From Aporrectodea caliginosa (lineage: Eukaryota > Annelida > Clitellata > Crassiclitellata > Lumbricidae): a DNA stretch of 64,000 nucleotides. How positions within the stretch are numbered: the first letter of the stretch is position 1; each line of letters starts with the position of its first letter. The stretch lies in assembly GCA_020284085.1 (NCBI GenBank), contig JACEVL010000521.1:940187-1004186 (forward strand), in the 5' to 3' direction. The notes under the pieces were generated by a model. That model was not told the origin of the DNA, did no database searches, and worked only from the letters and a program-made list of their open reading frames with translations. Shown here piece after piece: positions 35,286-47,180 of the stretch. Position numbers and translations under genes: made by a program.

Positions 35286-36616
35286 CAGTGGTTCTTAAAG
35301 TGGTGGTCCGCGGACCGGCGCCGGTCCGCGGAGCTCAAGTCGCCGGTCCGCGAAACAATCCCTAAAAATAAAAAATTTGATCAACTTATTCCTGGAAAAT
35401 ACAGATAATTATAGATATATTTTTTAAGTTAAAAAAATTTATAGAATGAAATTATTATTTAACGTTATTTGCAATAAATCAATCTAGATTCTAGATCTAA
35501 AGTTCCCATTATCGCCACACCGTGATCGCTAGGCATATGGACTTCGATCACCTAGCGATTGAAACTGTCACCAACTGAACACAACCATTCGTACGCCAGA
35601 TATTTGTTCTTTGTTGATGGAATTGAGCGATAATTAAGAAAACGCTAGCGTATGAATATTTTTGTTTATTTGCAATAAGACAAATTTAAACACGAAATAA
35701 AGTTCTAGAAATCTTAGTTTTAAATTTAAAAAATAAGAGAAACAATGAGCAAAGCACATCAAGTCTCTTTGGACAGTTTCTTTAAAAGTAATGAAACAAC
35801 AGCAAAGCGCCGCAACTCAGACACGGACAGTGACAGCACACAAGAAAACGATGATAATGTACGGGAAGGATCTCTTTTAAAAAAAGCCAAGAAACATCGT
35901 TTGTTTAATAGAAAATACGATCAAGAATATTTAAAATATGGATTTGTTTCTTCCGGAGATGAAAACAGCCCAAAACCACTGTGTGTAATCTGTGGAGTTA
36001 CACTTAGTAATGATGCCATGAAGCCATCAAAACTTCTTCGCCATCTGAATTCAGCACATCCCGCATACAAAGATAAGCCTATTGATTTTTTCAAAAGAAA
36101 GCGTGACGAAATAAAAGATCAACAGAAACAGATGTTAAAGACCACTAAAGTTAATGTTTCTGCATTGCGGGCATCTTGCTTGACTCCATTTGCTGTAAGT
36201 TTAGTCAAGTTTAATTTAATTAAACTTTCAGTAATTAGGCTTGCTACTTTTAGATAGGAGTAAGCCTTCTCGTGTAATAAAATTACTAGTTATTATTTAT
36301 AAAAACTTGAACGCTTCCTTTAACTATAATAAATACATTCTGATATTTATTGTTATATTTAACAATGAATAACAAGAACATGTGTAATTACATATATTTG
36401 TAAAAGCAGTTTATTGATTTAGTCACTATTTCGCATTATTTCGCTCTTAGAATAATTTCAATAAAATATTAAGATAAAATATGGACTCATTCCTCTAATT
36501 TCCCTTTATCTTGGATTCGATTGTCAGATAAAATTTTGCATTTCTAACTGGTGGTCCGCCAACAACATCATAAATGCACAGCCGGTCCCTGCTTCTAAAA
36601 AGTTTAAGAACCCCTG
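35286..36616 (+). mobile_element. hAT element (ZBED/Buster-like), 1331 bp, exact TSD
   Basis: The octamer GGTTAAAA lies exactly at both sides (35278-35285, 36617-36624). The ends are CAGTGGTTCTTAAA and, inverted, CAGGGGTTCTTAAA, 13 of 14 identical. Inside the left end is a GGTCCGCGGACCGGCGCCGG palindrome and inside the right end GGTGGTCCGCC. The copy is inserted in the fabric after the TTTTCTCTGTGGACTATG landmark, which is uninterrupted at 3130 and 17260. It encodes only a BED-finger fragment, so it is a deletion derivative that would need a complete transposase elsewhere. Confidence 0.95.
35745..36257 (+). pseudogene. BED-finger N-terminus of a hAT transposase, 170 codons
   Basis: An open frame of 170 codons starts at an ATG in AACAATGAGC. 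It begins MSKAHQVSLDSFFKS, has a polar acidic stretch (about residues 20-42), a basic patch (45-56), and a BED-type zinc finger: C80 and C83 in PLCVICG, H100 and H105 in LLRHLNSAHP. It continues KPIDFFKRKRDE and KVNVSALRASCL, as in the N-terminal third of transposases related to ZBED5/SCAND3 proteins. Around residue 150 the similarity ends and the frame closes in A+T-rich sequence; the RNase H-like catalytic region and the C-terminal dimerisation domain are absent. The frame is uninterrupted, so a short DNA-binding protein could in principle be made. Full family members are about 550-650 residues. Confidence 0.85.
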
Positions 36617-36639
36617 GGTTAAAAGACATTGTAAGATTA

Positions 36640-36718
36640 CTAAGCCTATCACAACATTATTACAAGTATCCAGTATGTATATTATATAACATAATAATTA
36701 TATGAGCTTATGTATATA

Positions 36719-36804
<86 letters not shown>

Positions 36805-36848
36805 TATATACATAAGCTTATAATATTATGTTTATATATAATAATATA

Positions 36849-36886
<38 letters not shown>

Positions 36887-36970
36887 TATATACATGCAAT
36901 GCTCATATATAATTATTATGTTATATAATATACATACTGGATACTTGTAATAATGTTGTGATAGGCTTAG
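36640..36970. repeat. 331 bp palindrome with (TA)n core
   Basis: The left arm 36640-36717 (CTAAGCCTATCACAACATTA ... TATGAGC) is the inverse complement of 36901-36970 with only a small indel. Inside are two further nested TATATATTCATATATA / TATATGAATATATA arms and (TA)n runs. The palindrome begins only 15 bases beyond the hAT target duplication. Confidence 0.9.
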
Positions 36971-37011
36971 AAATCGAAACAATGGGAGTTAGTTCAACTC
37001 GAATGCATAAA

Positions 37012-37015
37012 CATA

Positions 37016-37063
<48 letters not shown>

Positions 37064-37065
37064 TA
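37012..37065 (+). repeat. (TA)n microsatellite
   Basis: Alternating TA with ATGTATAT ends. Just before it, GGGAGTTAGTTCAACTCGAAT (36984) repeats the fabric sequence at 35100. Confidence 0.9.
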
Positions 37066-38130
37066 CATATAACAGATTAAAACTTTTGTTAGAATAAGAT
37101 CATTATTGATATTGTAAAAGACTCCTGCTTCGACACCGTTAAATGGTGTCTTTCGGACACTATTAGGTTTTTCTTTTTTGTTGCATTGTTCTTTCACTTC
37201 ACTTCTTTTCGACTTGCTATTACCATTCTGTTTGGTAACACGTATGGCTGATCACCAGATACATTGCGTAAAAAACACTTCAAACCCTCATCGTTTACTA
37301 CATCCAAACGTCTGCTATCCCTTGGTATCCACTGTCGTATTTCTCTCCTGTCATATTTTTGACCGTTACGGTTAACGCGGCTTTCCGAGGACGCTTTTCA
37401 GCAACAAATGGATGTAAGGTCGAAGGCCCAGGTGATGATGATGATGACGACGATGAAGAAACCAAAGCGCGGCTGACAAAAAAGCATGCTTCGTGCGCAG
37501 ATGATGCGAGAGTGTTGATGTGCAACGATGATAAGCTTATTTAAATTCCTTCTTACAGTGCTTTAAAACGCTACCGTATATCTACTGCTGCAAAGATAAA
37601 CTGACCGGTCATTAAAGATCGCACAACTTCTGCCTTGCTGTTTTTCTCCGACATTTCAATTTTTTAGAGTAACAATAACCCGCTATATCAATTTCCATAC
37701 GAATGAAAATCAAACCCCACGCACAGAAACTTTCACCGCCATTAGCCGGTAATTGTTCTTGTTGCCGACGAGTTTGCCCAACACAACTGAGCTAATTAAA
37801 TCCAATCTCGGCCAAAGACTCAACAAATAAATTGATGGTATATTTAAACTTAAAAACTGCGTTTGTGGCTAAAATTAAATCGCGAATAAATATTTTATTC
37901 GCGAATATTGTCCAACGAATTCAACGCGTTAATTGGGTGCGTTAACTGCGATTTTTTTAAAATTTGCATCAAACCATTTTATAACTATATGTGAATCATA
38001 GACAGTGTCATATTTATTACCGCATGACGATAAACAATGAATATTTTGGTGATATTGCACGGTTCTGCTTAGACACCTTTTAATGGTGTTGTATGACGCT
38101 ATAAGTTTCTCGTTTCTTTAAGTTCCGTAT
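37066..38130. other. Stretch without recognisable repeats, then background fabric
   Basis: 37120-37165 is a perfect hairpin module (GACACCGTTAAATGGTGTC). From 37180 to about 37930 I see no fabric module, SINE or LINE. Two overlapping open frames, 37359-37544 (+, with seven consecutive Asp) and 37298-37525 (-, with nine Ser), are not recognisable and arise partly from a GATGATGACGACGATGAAG run. A perfect palindrome CGCGAATAAATATTTTATTCGCG-type stem lies at 37881-37903. Fabric resumes near 37960 (GCATCAAACCATTTTATAAC, as at 243). Confidence 0.5.
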
Positions 38131-38830
38131 CTTATCTATTACTTGGATCCTTCCCTTTCTTTTACTGACCAGGTCAACTCGGTTTCCAGATCTTGCTTCT
38201 ACCATCTACGGCTTCTACGCCAACTACGTTCCATTCGCAGCTCTATTTCACTGCATGCCATTACTACTCTGATCCACGCCTTGATCTGCACTCGGGTCGA
38301 CTTTGGGAACGCTGCATACATTGGACTCTCTGCCTCTAATACTCACAAACTCCAGTCTATTCTTAATGCAGCTGCTCGAATGCTTATAGGCGCCATTCCA
38401 AAGTTTGCCTCATATCTCAAGCTATATTCGGGATACCCTTCACTGGCTTCCTACCCAACAACGGGTAAACTTCAAAATCCTTTCCCTCATGCTTAACTGC
38501 CTTGTTGGGGTGGCCCCATCCTACCTGAGGTCTTTTTGCACCTTTTTCTCCTCCTTACCTGCGAGGGCCTCTTTGCAATCTTCGACCCGTGACCTTATGG
38601 TTGTCCCTCGCATGCGCTCTACTACGGCCCACTCTAAGTGCTTTGCCCGTGTTGGCCTATCAGCTTGGAACTCTCTTCCCCAATCTCTTCGTTTTGAGTT
38701 ACTAGCCCTCTCCCTCCCCAGTTCCGTAGACGTCTTAAGACTTTTTTGTTTCCTAATTCAGGCACTGACGCAGGTCAAGAGCGCTGCTGATTTCTGAGCG
38801 GCGCTATATAAATGTTCGATTACAATTCGA
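38131..38830 (+). pseudogene. CR1/L2-like LINE 3' part, two frames
   Basis: The frame 38143-38496 reads LDPSLSF-like DPSLSFTDQVNSVSRSCFYH, SLHAITTLIHALICTRVDFG, LQSILNAAARMLIGAI. A frame change near 38405 leads to 38405-38797: RDTLHWLPTQQRVNFKILSL, YLRSFCTFFSS and STTAHSKCFARVGLSAWNSL, ending before GCGGCGCTATATAAATGTTC. LQ-x-x-x-NAAAR and LHWLP-x-x-x-R-x-x-FKI are hallmark segments after the reverse transcriptase domain of CR1/L2-type LINEs. The 3' end has the typical GCGCTATATAAATG and short tandem tail (GATTACAATT). It is 5' truncated and inserted in fabric colinear with 540-620. Confidence 0.9.
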
Positions 38831-40229
38831 TTACAATTATCTTTTGTTCAATTTCGTTATCATTGCATTGCATACATAACTTCGCCACATCCTTACATGT
38901 GGTTATGCCAATCCAAAGCCTAAAAATGGAGGAGTGTGAAGGTAGTCATCTTTATTAATGACGGTGTAGTTAAACTGAAAATAGCCATTGCTAAATAGTT
39001 ACAGTCCCCAACCTCCAAAAAGGAGGTAGACACCAATCATCCTTATGTTACGCTTAATAGAAACTAGACAGATTGCTAGGACGATTTCAAACGTCACAGT
39101 ACTTTTATAAGACATGATCGAACTCAAAGGCTCTGGCAGCCGCAAGATGTCGTTATTAAACTATTCACTACGAATAGTTTTACGATTACGAATCATAACA
39201 ATGTTACTTTTCTTTTCCATTTCCAAAAATGTTTGCGGATGCAGGCATGTTCAGACAATTTTAAATAAATTTTGACCAACGGTAACACCTGCCACATCTG
39301 TGGTTCGCATACGTTCATTTGAAGCCGCGTTCAATTTTTATATAGCACGCGGTTATCCTGTTTGAAGGCAACGCTCTACGCAGCCGTCTTTTGAAAGTTT
39401 TATATAATTTTATATTATATATCAATTTGAAGGAATCTGCAATGCAAGCAAAAAGAATTATGGAAACTGATGTCATAATAATTATATTCATCATTTTCGT
39501 TCAATCACGCTAGTTGAAAAAACTGCTCAGTAAACATTTAAGGTAATTCAAATCAACGGTTCTACCCAACTTCTCAACTCCGCCACTGCTCGTAGTGCCA
39601 GTCCAAACACCGGAACAAGGAGGTGGGCAAAGTCAACGGCCCTGACCTTTGTGCGACCCCAGTGGACGAAAAAGTGTGGATCCAGCAGTCCATCGTGGCG
39701 TAATAAGCGCCGCTATCTGGAGGGGAGGTCTTTCCCGATTTGGATTCTGACACGGTAGCAGGTTTGTTAGAGAGTTCGTCTTGTAACGCGGGGTTATGGG
39801 TTCCACCCTCCTTCCCTGAGAAGGTTACTGTGTAGGGATTTTGAGCAAGTTCTTCGATAATAATTGTTCAGCACTATCGATTAATATTTGGTTATGCGGA
39901 TTAATAAATGCGTTATATTGATGATGGTGATGACGACGACGATGATGATGATGATGATGATTTATGATATAATGCATTTCATCGACAAATTTCTCAGAAC
40001 TGTTGGTTCTACTAAGACACCTTTTAATTGTGTCTGTAGGACGCTATAAGTTTCGACTTTTCGTTGCGTATCTCATCTTCCATAATAATAAGAGTCTCCC
40101 CTCCATAATACAGGCCACAAACTGGCACTCCCGATCCAAAGCCTGGATAAAAAACGAGGGTGATATTGGGACTGCTACCATTATGAGCTTACAACATTTA
40201 ATGGTGTATTTCTGTAAGGGTAATATGGA
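38831..40229 (+). repeat. Background repeat block with SINE-D copy at 39755-39975
   Basis: No gene seen. Minus A-elements at 38905 and 39595; order as in 600-1560. At 39640-39700 a short reverse transcriptase remnant tail (CTTTGTGCGACCCCAGTGGA, matching 7303). SINE-D follows with GTGTAGGGATTTTGAGCAAG and an ATG/ACG trinucleotide tail, then GCATTTCATCGACAAATTTC as after the 7.4 kb copy. Confidence 0.7.
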
Positions 40230-40445
40230 TCCTAAACGTGGGCCATGCATGACAAACGAAAACATCGTAAGATTGGAAGACTTCGAAATGTGGATTTGAC
40301 GTAATATATGCATATTAGTTGGATGGATGACATACCAAACGAGGAGTCGCAGAAAATGGCTGGGAAGAAGAACGATCTATGATAGCTACATTACGGGAGC
40401 GAAAGAGATAAAAGATTGGTCAAATCCCGAGAGAAGACTCACTCA
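40230..40445 (+). pseudogene. LINE C-terminal fragment (FEMWI motif)
   Basis: IVRLEDFEMWI lies at the end of the frame closing at 40299; beyond the stop, other frames give GRRTIYDSYITGAKE or, equivalently, RSMIATLRERKR. This matches the minus fragment at 10910-11160 at nucleotide level (GAACGATCTATGATAGCTAC in both). It is the segment downstream of the reverse transcriptase in a LINE; several stops and frame changes show it is dead. Confidence 0.6.
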
Positions 40446-41324
40446 TGATTAACGTAGCCCTGTAAATAATATGTTACGATCTTTCAATATCTTTCAACCG
40501 ACGCCATATGCCGACTCTATATGCTTCTCTGCCACTGCACGTCCATGCATTAGAGCCAGGCAGTGCCAGTCTCAAGCCTGGCTGAAGGAGGAGGGCGACG
40601 CTAATGACTTCTGTAATCACATCGTGTCGTTTAACTGAAACTACTACTACTACTATTAAAATTGTAGTCAACGGCCTTGTTATGTCATAAGACGACGTTA
40701 AACCTTGGAATAGTAATAATCATGATAATAGTATCCAGTTTTAACCAGGCTTTGTGTCTGGCACCAAACCAGTGACGGTGCCAAGTCTGTTGATGTCGAC
40801 CTTACGCTATGTACTGCCATGGCTGGTTGTGTTAAGGGAGGTGCTAGCGATTGCTTAGGTTACTAATGGTTAAACATATTCTGGCATTAAAGGCCGTTAA
40901 CGTCGATGCAGAATCGTTTCGCGGCACTGGGAGCGGACTCTTGCGATTAAAAGAAAATTTCCTTCATATACCGTCGCTTTGATACTATTATTTTAAAGGT
41001 GTGTAAACAAGTGCATCTCAAACGTTCCGATTCTGTAGACCGCCGTACCTGTATTCGCTTTACCAGCCTACCGCCTTTCAACATCAGCTTACATTACATT
41101 ATAAATTTTATAATGTTATTATTTAAAATGTACATTTCTTAGTTAAAAATTTAATGTCACATCCATTAAGTGTTTAACGAGTTCTTGTGAACTCTAGGGC
41201 AATTGACGTCCATCTCAAATTCTACATTTAAAGCGGGCTAAATGAAGCGAAACAGTGTTTGAACGAAAATGTCGATCATATTATATCGTTATTTGAAACC
41301 TATTTAAAGGTGTCTTAGTAGATC
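40446..41324. repeat. Background repeat block
   Basis: No gene seen. Minus A-element with ACT tail (40530-40655), GTCAACGGCC module (40668-40710), GGAGGTGCTAGCGATTGCTT (40836), and TTTTAAAGGTGTGTAAACAA (40994). Confidence 0.7.
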
Positions 41325-43040
41325 GTATCGTATCGTATCGTATTTAAACATTTGTAAAGCGCCTCTCGTAGGGTGAACCGTTCAGAAGCGCTCCCAGTGT
41401 GCTAAGCCCCGTGAAAATAAACAGGTTTGAGAAAAGCGAAGGAAGAAGAGAGACTGCCAGAGAGAATTTTAGAGCGAACAGAAGGAGAAAGAGCATTCCA
41501 AAGAGAGGGACCAATTGAATCAAAGGAACGAGCCTGAGCCATAGCAGTTCTACTACGGGAACCAAGAGGTCAAGTCTATTGCAGGAACGAAGTGGACGGT
41601 GGAGAGGAAGCTGAAAGAGGCCGAAGTATTACGCTAACCAGATATTGCGGGGCAAGACCCCTCTGAGCCTTGAAGATCAGAGAGAGGATTTTAAATTGTA
41701 TGCGAGCACGCAGAGGGAGCCAATGAAGTTCATCAAACATAAAGGTAGATGTGAGAGTACCTGGGGAAGGCGGGCTATCAGTCTAGCAGCTGTGTTGAGG
41801 ACCGATTGAAGAGAGAGAGACGAACCTTAGGAAGACCAACAAGACAGGGAATTGCAGTAGTCAATCCGAGAAAATACAAAAGCATGAACTAAAGTTGTGA
41901 AGATGGAGGAGGAGACAGAACGACGAATGACCCTGAGACGCCTTAAGTGAAAATAGGAGGAGCGTGTGAGATTAGAGATGTGCTCAGTAAAGGTAAGTGA
42001 ACTATCAAGGGTAACACCCAGATCGCGTACACTTGACGAGAAAGAGAAGAGTGGGAACTGTTCAGAGAGGAGAGAAAAATCAAGTTTATGGAGCTGCTGA
42101 GGGGTACCAAACCAGATGAATTGAGTCTTAGAAGCGTTAAGGGAGAGGCGATTTGATGACATCCAAGAGTGGAGATGATTCGAGAGAGATTGAATACTCC
42201 CGACCAAAAGCAACTGAGATGACGAAGGACCATGGATAAATGCTTGCACGTCATCAGCGAAGATATGACCAGCAGCACCACAGATCGGAAAAAGAGAGGA
42301 GATGTCAGCCGTATATAAAATAAATAAGAGGGCCGAGAACGGAGCCTTGAGGGACACCCAGTTTAACGTGGACCCATTGGGTTCTGGAGTCACCAGTAAC
42401 AATCATTTGAGTTCGTTCAGATAGATATGACCGAAACCAACAAAGGGGGAGGCCCTTAAGCCCATAAGAGGTCTCAAGACGCTGGAGAAGAATCTCATGA
42501 TCAACCATATCGAAAGCTGCTGAGACATCATAGAGAGCCAGAAGAGTCAGTTCAGACCTATCAAGAGCAGAATAGATTTCAGAAAGTAGGGAAAGGAGGG
42601 CAGTCTCGGTGGAATGGTTAGCCCTAAAGCCAGACTGGTTAGTAGGAAGTAGACCAGATTGCTCAAGATAAGGGAGAAACTGGAGAGAGACAAGACGTTC
42701 TAGAGTCTTAGAAAGAAAGGATACATGTAGATTTGAGATAGGCCGATAGTTACTGCAAAGGTTGGTGTCAAGGTTAGGCTTTTTGAGTGAAGGAAAGACA
42801 AGGGCCCGCTTCTGCGAGGGAGGAATGCAGCCTTCAGAGAGCGACCTATTAAACAGATAAACCAAAAAAGGGGCGAGGTCATCCAACATGTCATTAATAA
42901 TAAAGGGGGGTAATGGATCTAGTTCACATGATTTTAAGTTAACAGACGATAAAACTGAACGAAGGTCCGACTCAGAGATAGGTCGAAAACCATCGAAGAC
43001 AGCTGATGTTGAGGAAAACGTTGGAGGAGGAGGAGAAGGA
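41325..43040 (-). pseudogene. CR1/L2-like LINE, reverse transcriptase to 3' end
   Basis: On the minus strand the most complete LINE in the window. Frame 42889-42305 holds NYRPISNLHVSFLSKTLERL, GFRANHSTETALL, LALYDVSAAFDMVDHEILLQ and LGVPQGSVLGPL, that is reverse transcriptase motifs 1-4 including the first catalytic Asp. After a frame change near 42340-42400, frame 42402-41827 continues ALLFILYTADISSLF, HIFADDVQAFIHG (F-ADD, the second catalytic pair, with Val for the usual Thr), SWMSSNRLSLNASKTQFIW and RDLGVTLDSSLTF. A stop near 41827 interrupts FSRIDYCNSL, and later segments (LQSVLNTAAR, FKILSL, R-x-R-T-AMAQ) lie in mixed frames. The 3' UTR ends with AGCGCTTCTGAACGGTTCAC, GGCGCTTTACAAATGTTTAA and a tandem ACGAT tail at 41325. 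No endonuclease domain is seen upstream. At least two disruptions make it inactive. Confidence 0.93.
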
Positions 43041-43111
43041 GAAGATCGTAATATAATTACTAGTATCCAGTGTTTAACGACATCTCATGGATCTTACTTA
43101 ATCACCTAATT

Positions 43112-43113
<2 letters not shown>

Positions 43114-43203
<90 letters not shown>

Positions 43204-43406
43204 CTTTTTCTTTATTGAAGCGCCTGACAAACGCACTGCGCTGTGCATTTACATGTTATGCAATTTAAATCTTAGCTACTAACAGAACAGACAGCCTGCA
43301 ATACACGGCGCTAATATCAGCCTACAAAGCATATCCGCCCTACGGGGCTTCCGAACTCGGTACCTCTCGCTCTCCATGCCAGCGTGTTATCCAATGCGAT
43401 ATCGGA
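43114..43406 (-). mobile_element. S1 SINE, minus strand, with long (ATT)n tail
   Basis: On the minus strand: CCGATATCGCATTGGATAAC, a B-box region near GGTACCGAGTTCGGAAGCCC, the CTGTCTGTTCTGTTAGTAGC body, GTGCGTTTGTCAGGCGCTTC and about 29 ATT units (43114-43203). Confidence 0.9.
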
Positions 43407-46400
43407 AAGGTTCAGTTATTGATTGGTTAGCCATTTCAACTCAACTACAATTAGTAGTTTCTATTTGACGAAGCTGTGTCATAACAAAGATTATTCACAT
43501 CTCCCTCCTCCTTCATCGAGACTTGGGACTGGCACGACCAGAGAGCGCGCCATGGTGAAGTTGACCATTGATTTAGGTTCCTCTGCGGCCTATAAGAGTT
43601 GGTATAAGTTATTTTTAGGTATCCCCTTGAATAATTTCATCCAGAATCGCAAAGAATAACACCTTCAGTATCTGTGAATCGCATACGTTGATTTTAAGGC
43701 CGCGTTTAAAATAGTATCCAGTTTTTAACGTAGCGCTATATGTAGACGTCTGTTAAAACATTTGTAATTTTATGTTACTGAGCAATCTGAAAACCTCTAA
43801 TGTAAGCAATGAGAATAATCCAGTTAAACAATGCATCCTTATATCCCGGCATGTTAAGACACCTTTAAATAGGTTTTAGCTGATGTAATATATTCGACAT
43901 TTTGTTCATCGTTTGATCAACTAACTTAGGGCAAATTTGTAGTAGCTTCAGTTTAACGACAATGTCTGATAACAAAAGATTATTGGAGTAGCCCTCCTCG
44001 TTCACCCATGGCTGGGACTGGCACTCCCTGGCACTATGGCACGGACGCAAGCAGTTCGTTGAGCAACAGTTAATATTTAAGATGAGGTTAAATCAACGGT
44101 TCTATCCAACTACTCAACTCTGCTCTTGCTCGTGCTCTGGTAGTGCTAGTCCAATGTCTGGGAAAAGTAGGAGGGCATATTGTGGCATATTGCGACTGTG
44201 CTACTCCGGGGGTTAAAGTAAAAGAGAGAGTCTGGACGCCCTTTTCAGGAAGCCTTGAACACGACCTATAATTCTCCATGCTTGTTACAACTTTCAACTC
44301 AGTCACTGCCGTGATCTCGTAGCGCCAGTCCAAAGCCTGGATTAGATAAAGAAGGAGGGCGACGATAAGGGCCCTAGAATTCAAAATATTTTGTTATGCA
44401 CTGTAGTCTGGCAGTACTAGTCATAAGCCTAGATAAAGGAGGAGGGCGACGCTAATCATCATTGTTATGACGGCGTCGTTAAACAGCAACTAACCATAAG
44501 GAATATGCACAATTATCATCAAGGCATCGACGGAAATATTCCAAAAATAATTGAAAGCGCCAGGAAGAAAATATGTTCTAATGATACCAGTCCCAAGCGC
44601 ACCCTTCTTTATCCAGGCTTTGGATCAATAAGTGCCAGTCCTAAGTCTGGATAATAAAGTAGGGATACGCTTTCATATTTTGTAATAACACAGCGTCAAT
44701 AAATATCCCAGCGATGTTTAGAGAAACTTATGTAACACTAAGAACTGCTCAGAAACTGTTTCCTATCGACGTCAACGGTCTTCAATGCAATAACACGTCG
44801 TTAAACACTAAATGCAACTAATTATTCCAATATGCTTAGACACCTTTAAATTAGTTGTTAATGAAGCTATATAAACCGTTCTTTCTTTATTTCGTTTAAT
44901 ACTTTCCTCACGAACGAGACTAAATAAGACTAAACTAATTGCTCCTAAGTAATCGGAGTAACTAACTATCATGTTATTTTATTCTGTGTCTGTATGTCTC
45001 TCCGTCCGTGAGCTGTAATATGCCACAAATAATCTTTGTCGGCGTCAACGGCCTTTGTTGTCAATAGCTGCCGTTAAACTGTGGATCCATCGTGTCGTAT
45101 TTCCCCATTGTTTCTCTGTGTTATCGATGCTATACAGTACAATCCTCATTTCGTACAATTACCAGATATTGGAGTACCAAGGCTAAAAAGGAGGAGGGCG
45201 ACGCTAATCGTCTTTGTTACGACACACTGTCGTTAAACAGAAATTACACAATATTTGCTATGATTTTTAAATCGTTTCGGTCTTTATAAGATATGCTCGA
45301 AGTGAACGGCTCTGGCAGCCACAAGACGTCGTTATTAAACTAATAGTTCAACGGTTACGAACCATACCAATGTAACTGCTTCTTTTACATTTCCAAGAAT
45401 CTTTGAGAAACGAGGTGGTACTTTACGTTGACTTGTTCAGCGAGTTTTAAATAGATTTTGACCGACGCTATTCACCTGGAATATTGTGAACGACACCGGA
45501 AGAGATTAGCACCTACCACATAATTATGTGGATCGCATACGCTGATTTATAAACGACACTGGTATCGGTTTTTTTATGCAACTCTCTAATGAAGCCATTA
45601 CCACTTCATTAAAAGTTTTTTGTGATCTTATATAACTGTGCAATTTGAAAAATATCTGTAATGTAAGGAACGAGAACATTACACTACCCAGTTAAACATT
45701 GAATGCTAAGCTTACTAATAACGCTCCGATCTGTTGAGACACCTTTTAATGAGTTTAAACCTATGTCATATTATATAATCATACGTCATTTTCGTTCAAT
45801 CGCTAATCTGAACGCAAGCAGTAGTCATCTACACGCGATTAGATTCCAACACGAATATCAATGGCAAAAAATTCTTTGTCGACTGCAACGGCCTATGTTG
45901 TCATAAGCTGTTGCTCAACTCTGGATCCATCCATTCGCTAATCCAAAGGTAAGCAGTTGTCATATTGTTTACTCCGGAAATGAGCCATTCGACATAATGA
46001 AATAAGTAATAACAGCTAATCGAAAAGCCGAAATTAATCGATAAATTTTTTAAGATTAATCGATTAATTGTTAAAACCCGCAGCCATAATTTAAAGATGT
46101 CTAGGCAGATCATAACATTATTAGCTTTAGCTTAGTTGCTGTTTAACGACGCTGTGTTATAAGAAGGATTAGATGCGTCGCCCTACTCCATTATCCGGGC
46201 TTGGGACTGGCAATACCAAAGTACGGTCAGGGTCGATGCCATGTCTTTGGGGCGGGCATTACCCTATGTATTATGCAGGTGCCTTATACTCTGTATTGGC
46301 TTTTGATCAGGTTTTTTTTTATTATCTAAACGGTTTTTTGTAATCTTGTTGCGTTTGTGTCAACGAGTTTGTGAAATAAAGGAATAGTATAGTAGTAGGT

Positions 46401-47180
46401 TCTTTTGCGATTGTTCAGATAACCAGTAGTTAAAAGTCGTCATGTTGCATTAAAAACCGTTGACAAAAATTTCCAACATATAGCATCGGCCAATAGCTGT
46501 TAAAAGGTGTGTAATCCAGTTCTCTCAAATTTGTTTTACCTGCTTTACCGCGGACCGGTGCTTTTCAGCATCAGCATCAATAACATATATAATATGTTAT
46601 ATTGAAATTTAGATTTCTTAATCATTTATAGTCACTGTTTATTACAAAAAATTAATATACATTTTGTTACTGTTCCGTGTTCAAAACTAATTATTATGTA
46701 TGAATAATGTGTCGTGTTATAATTTTTATGTTTTACATCGTATACAATTTAAATTTTATTTGAGTACCATCAAAATTATGATCCCGGTTGTCATTCCAAT
46801 AATGATAATATTAATAATAATAACGACAATTTATATGGCGCCGTAACACGACCATACCGTTACAAGGGAGCCTTACAAAACAACAGTCGGGATAAGCCCT
46901 GGCGAAACAATTACTCGAGGACCAGGACCGTGGACCAGAGTTTGAGTAGCACTGGTCTAATCAAATCGTAATATAATTAGTAGCATTAAGTGTTTAACGA
47001 CTTCTTATGGAATTTATTGCAATTGACGTCGATTTAAATTACATAGCAATTTCACGCAATCTACTTGACTAGCGTTAGAAGAAAAACGTCGATCATATAT
47101 GGTCGCCTGAGATCTCTTTAAAGGTGTTTAAGTGTATCGTAATATTGTTAATAGTATCTTGCTTTGAACGTCGTCTAATG
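43407..47180. repeat. Background repeat block
   Basis: No gene seen. Plus A-elements 43445, 43945 and 46135; minus A-elements 44130, 44320, 44400, 44590, 44630 and 45185; G-modules 45010 and 45862; hairpin modules 43860, 44835 and 45735. 45200-45760 repeats 25300-25920. 46120-47000 has the 2120-2800 order, ending ACTGGTCTAATCAAATCGTA (46952). At 46800-46915 a LINE-like 3' end on the minus strand (GGCGCCATATAAATTGTC in sense) with a trinucleotide tail interrupts the fabric. Confidence 0.75.

Noticed and set aside
37298..37544. Host gene exon on either strand
   Set aside because: Overlapping frames arise from a GATGATGACGACGATG run; no conserved motif or convincing splice sites.
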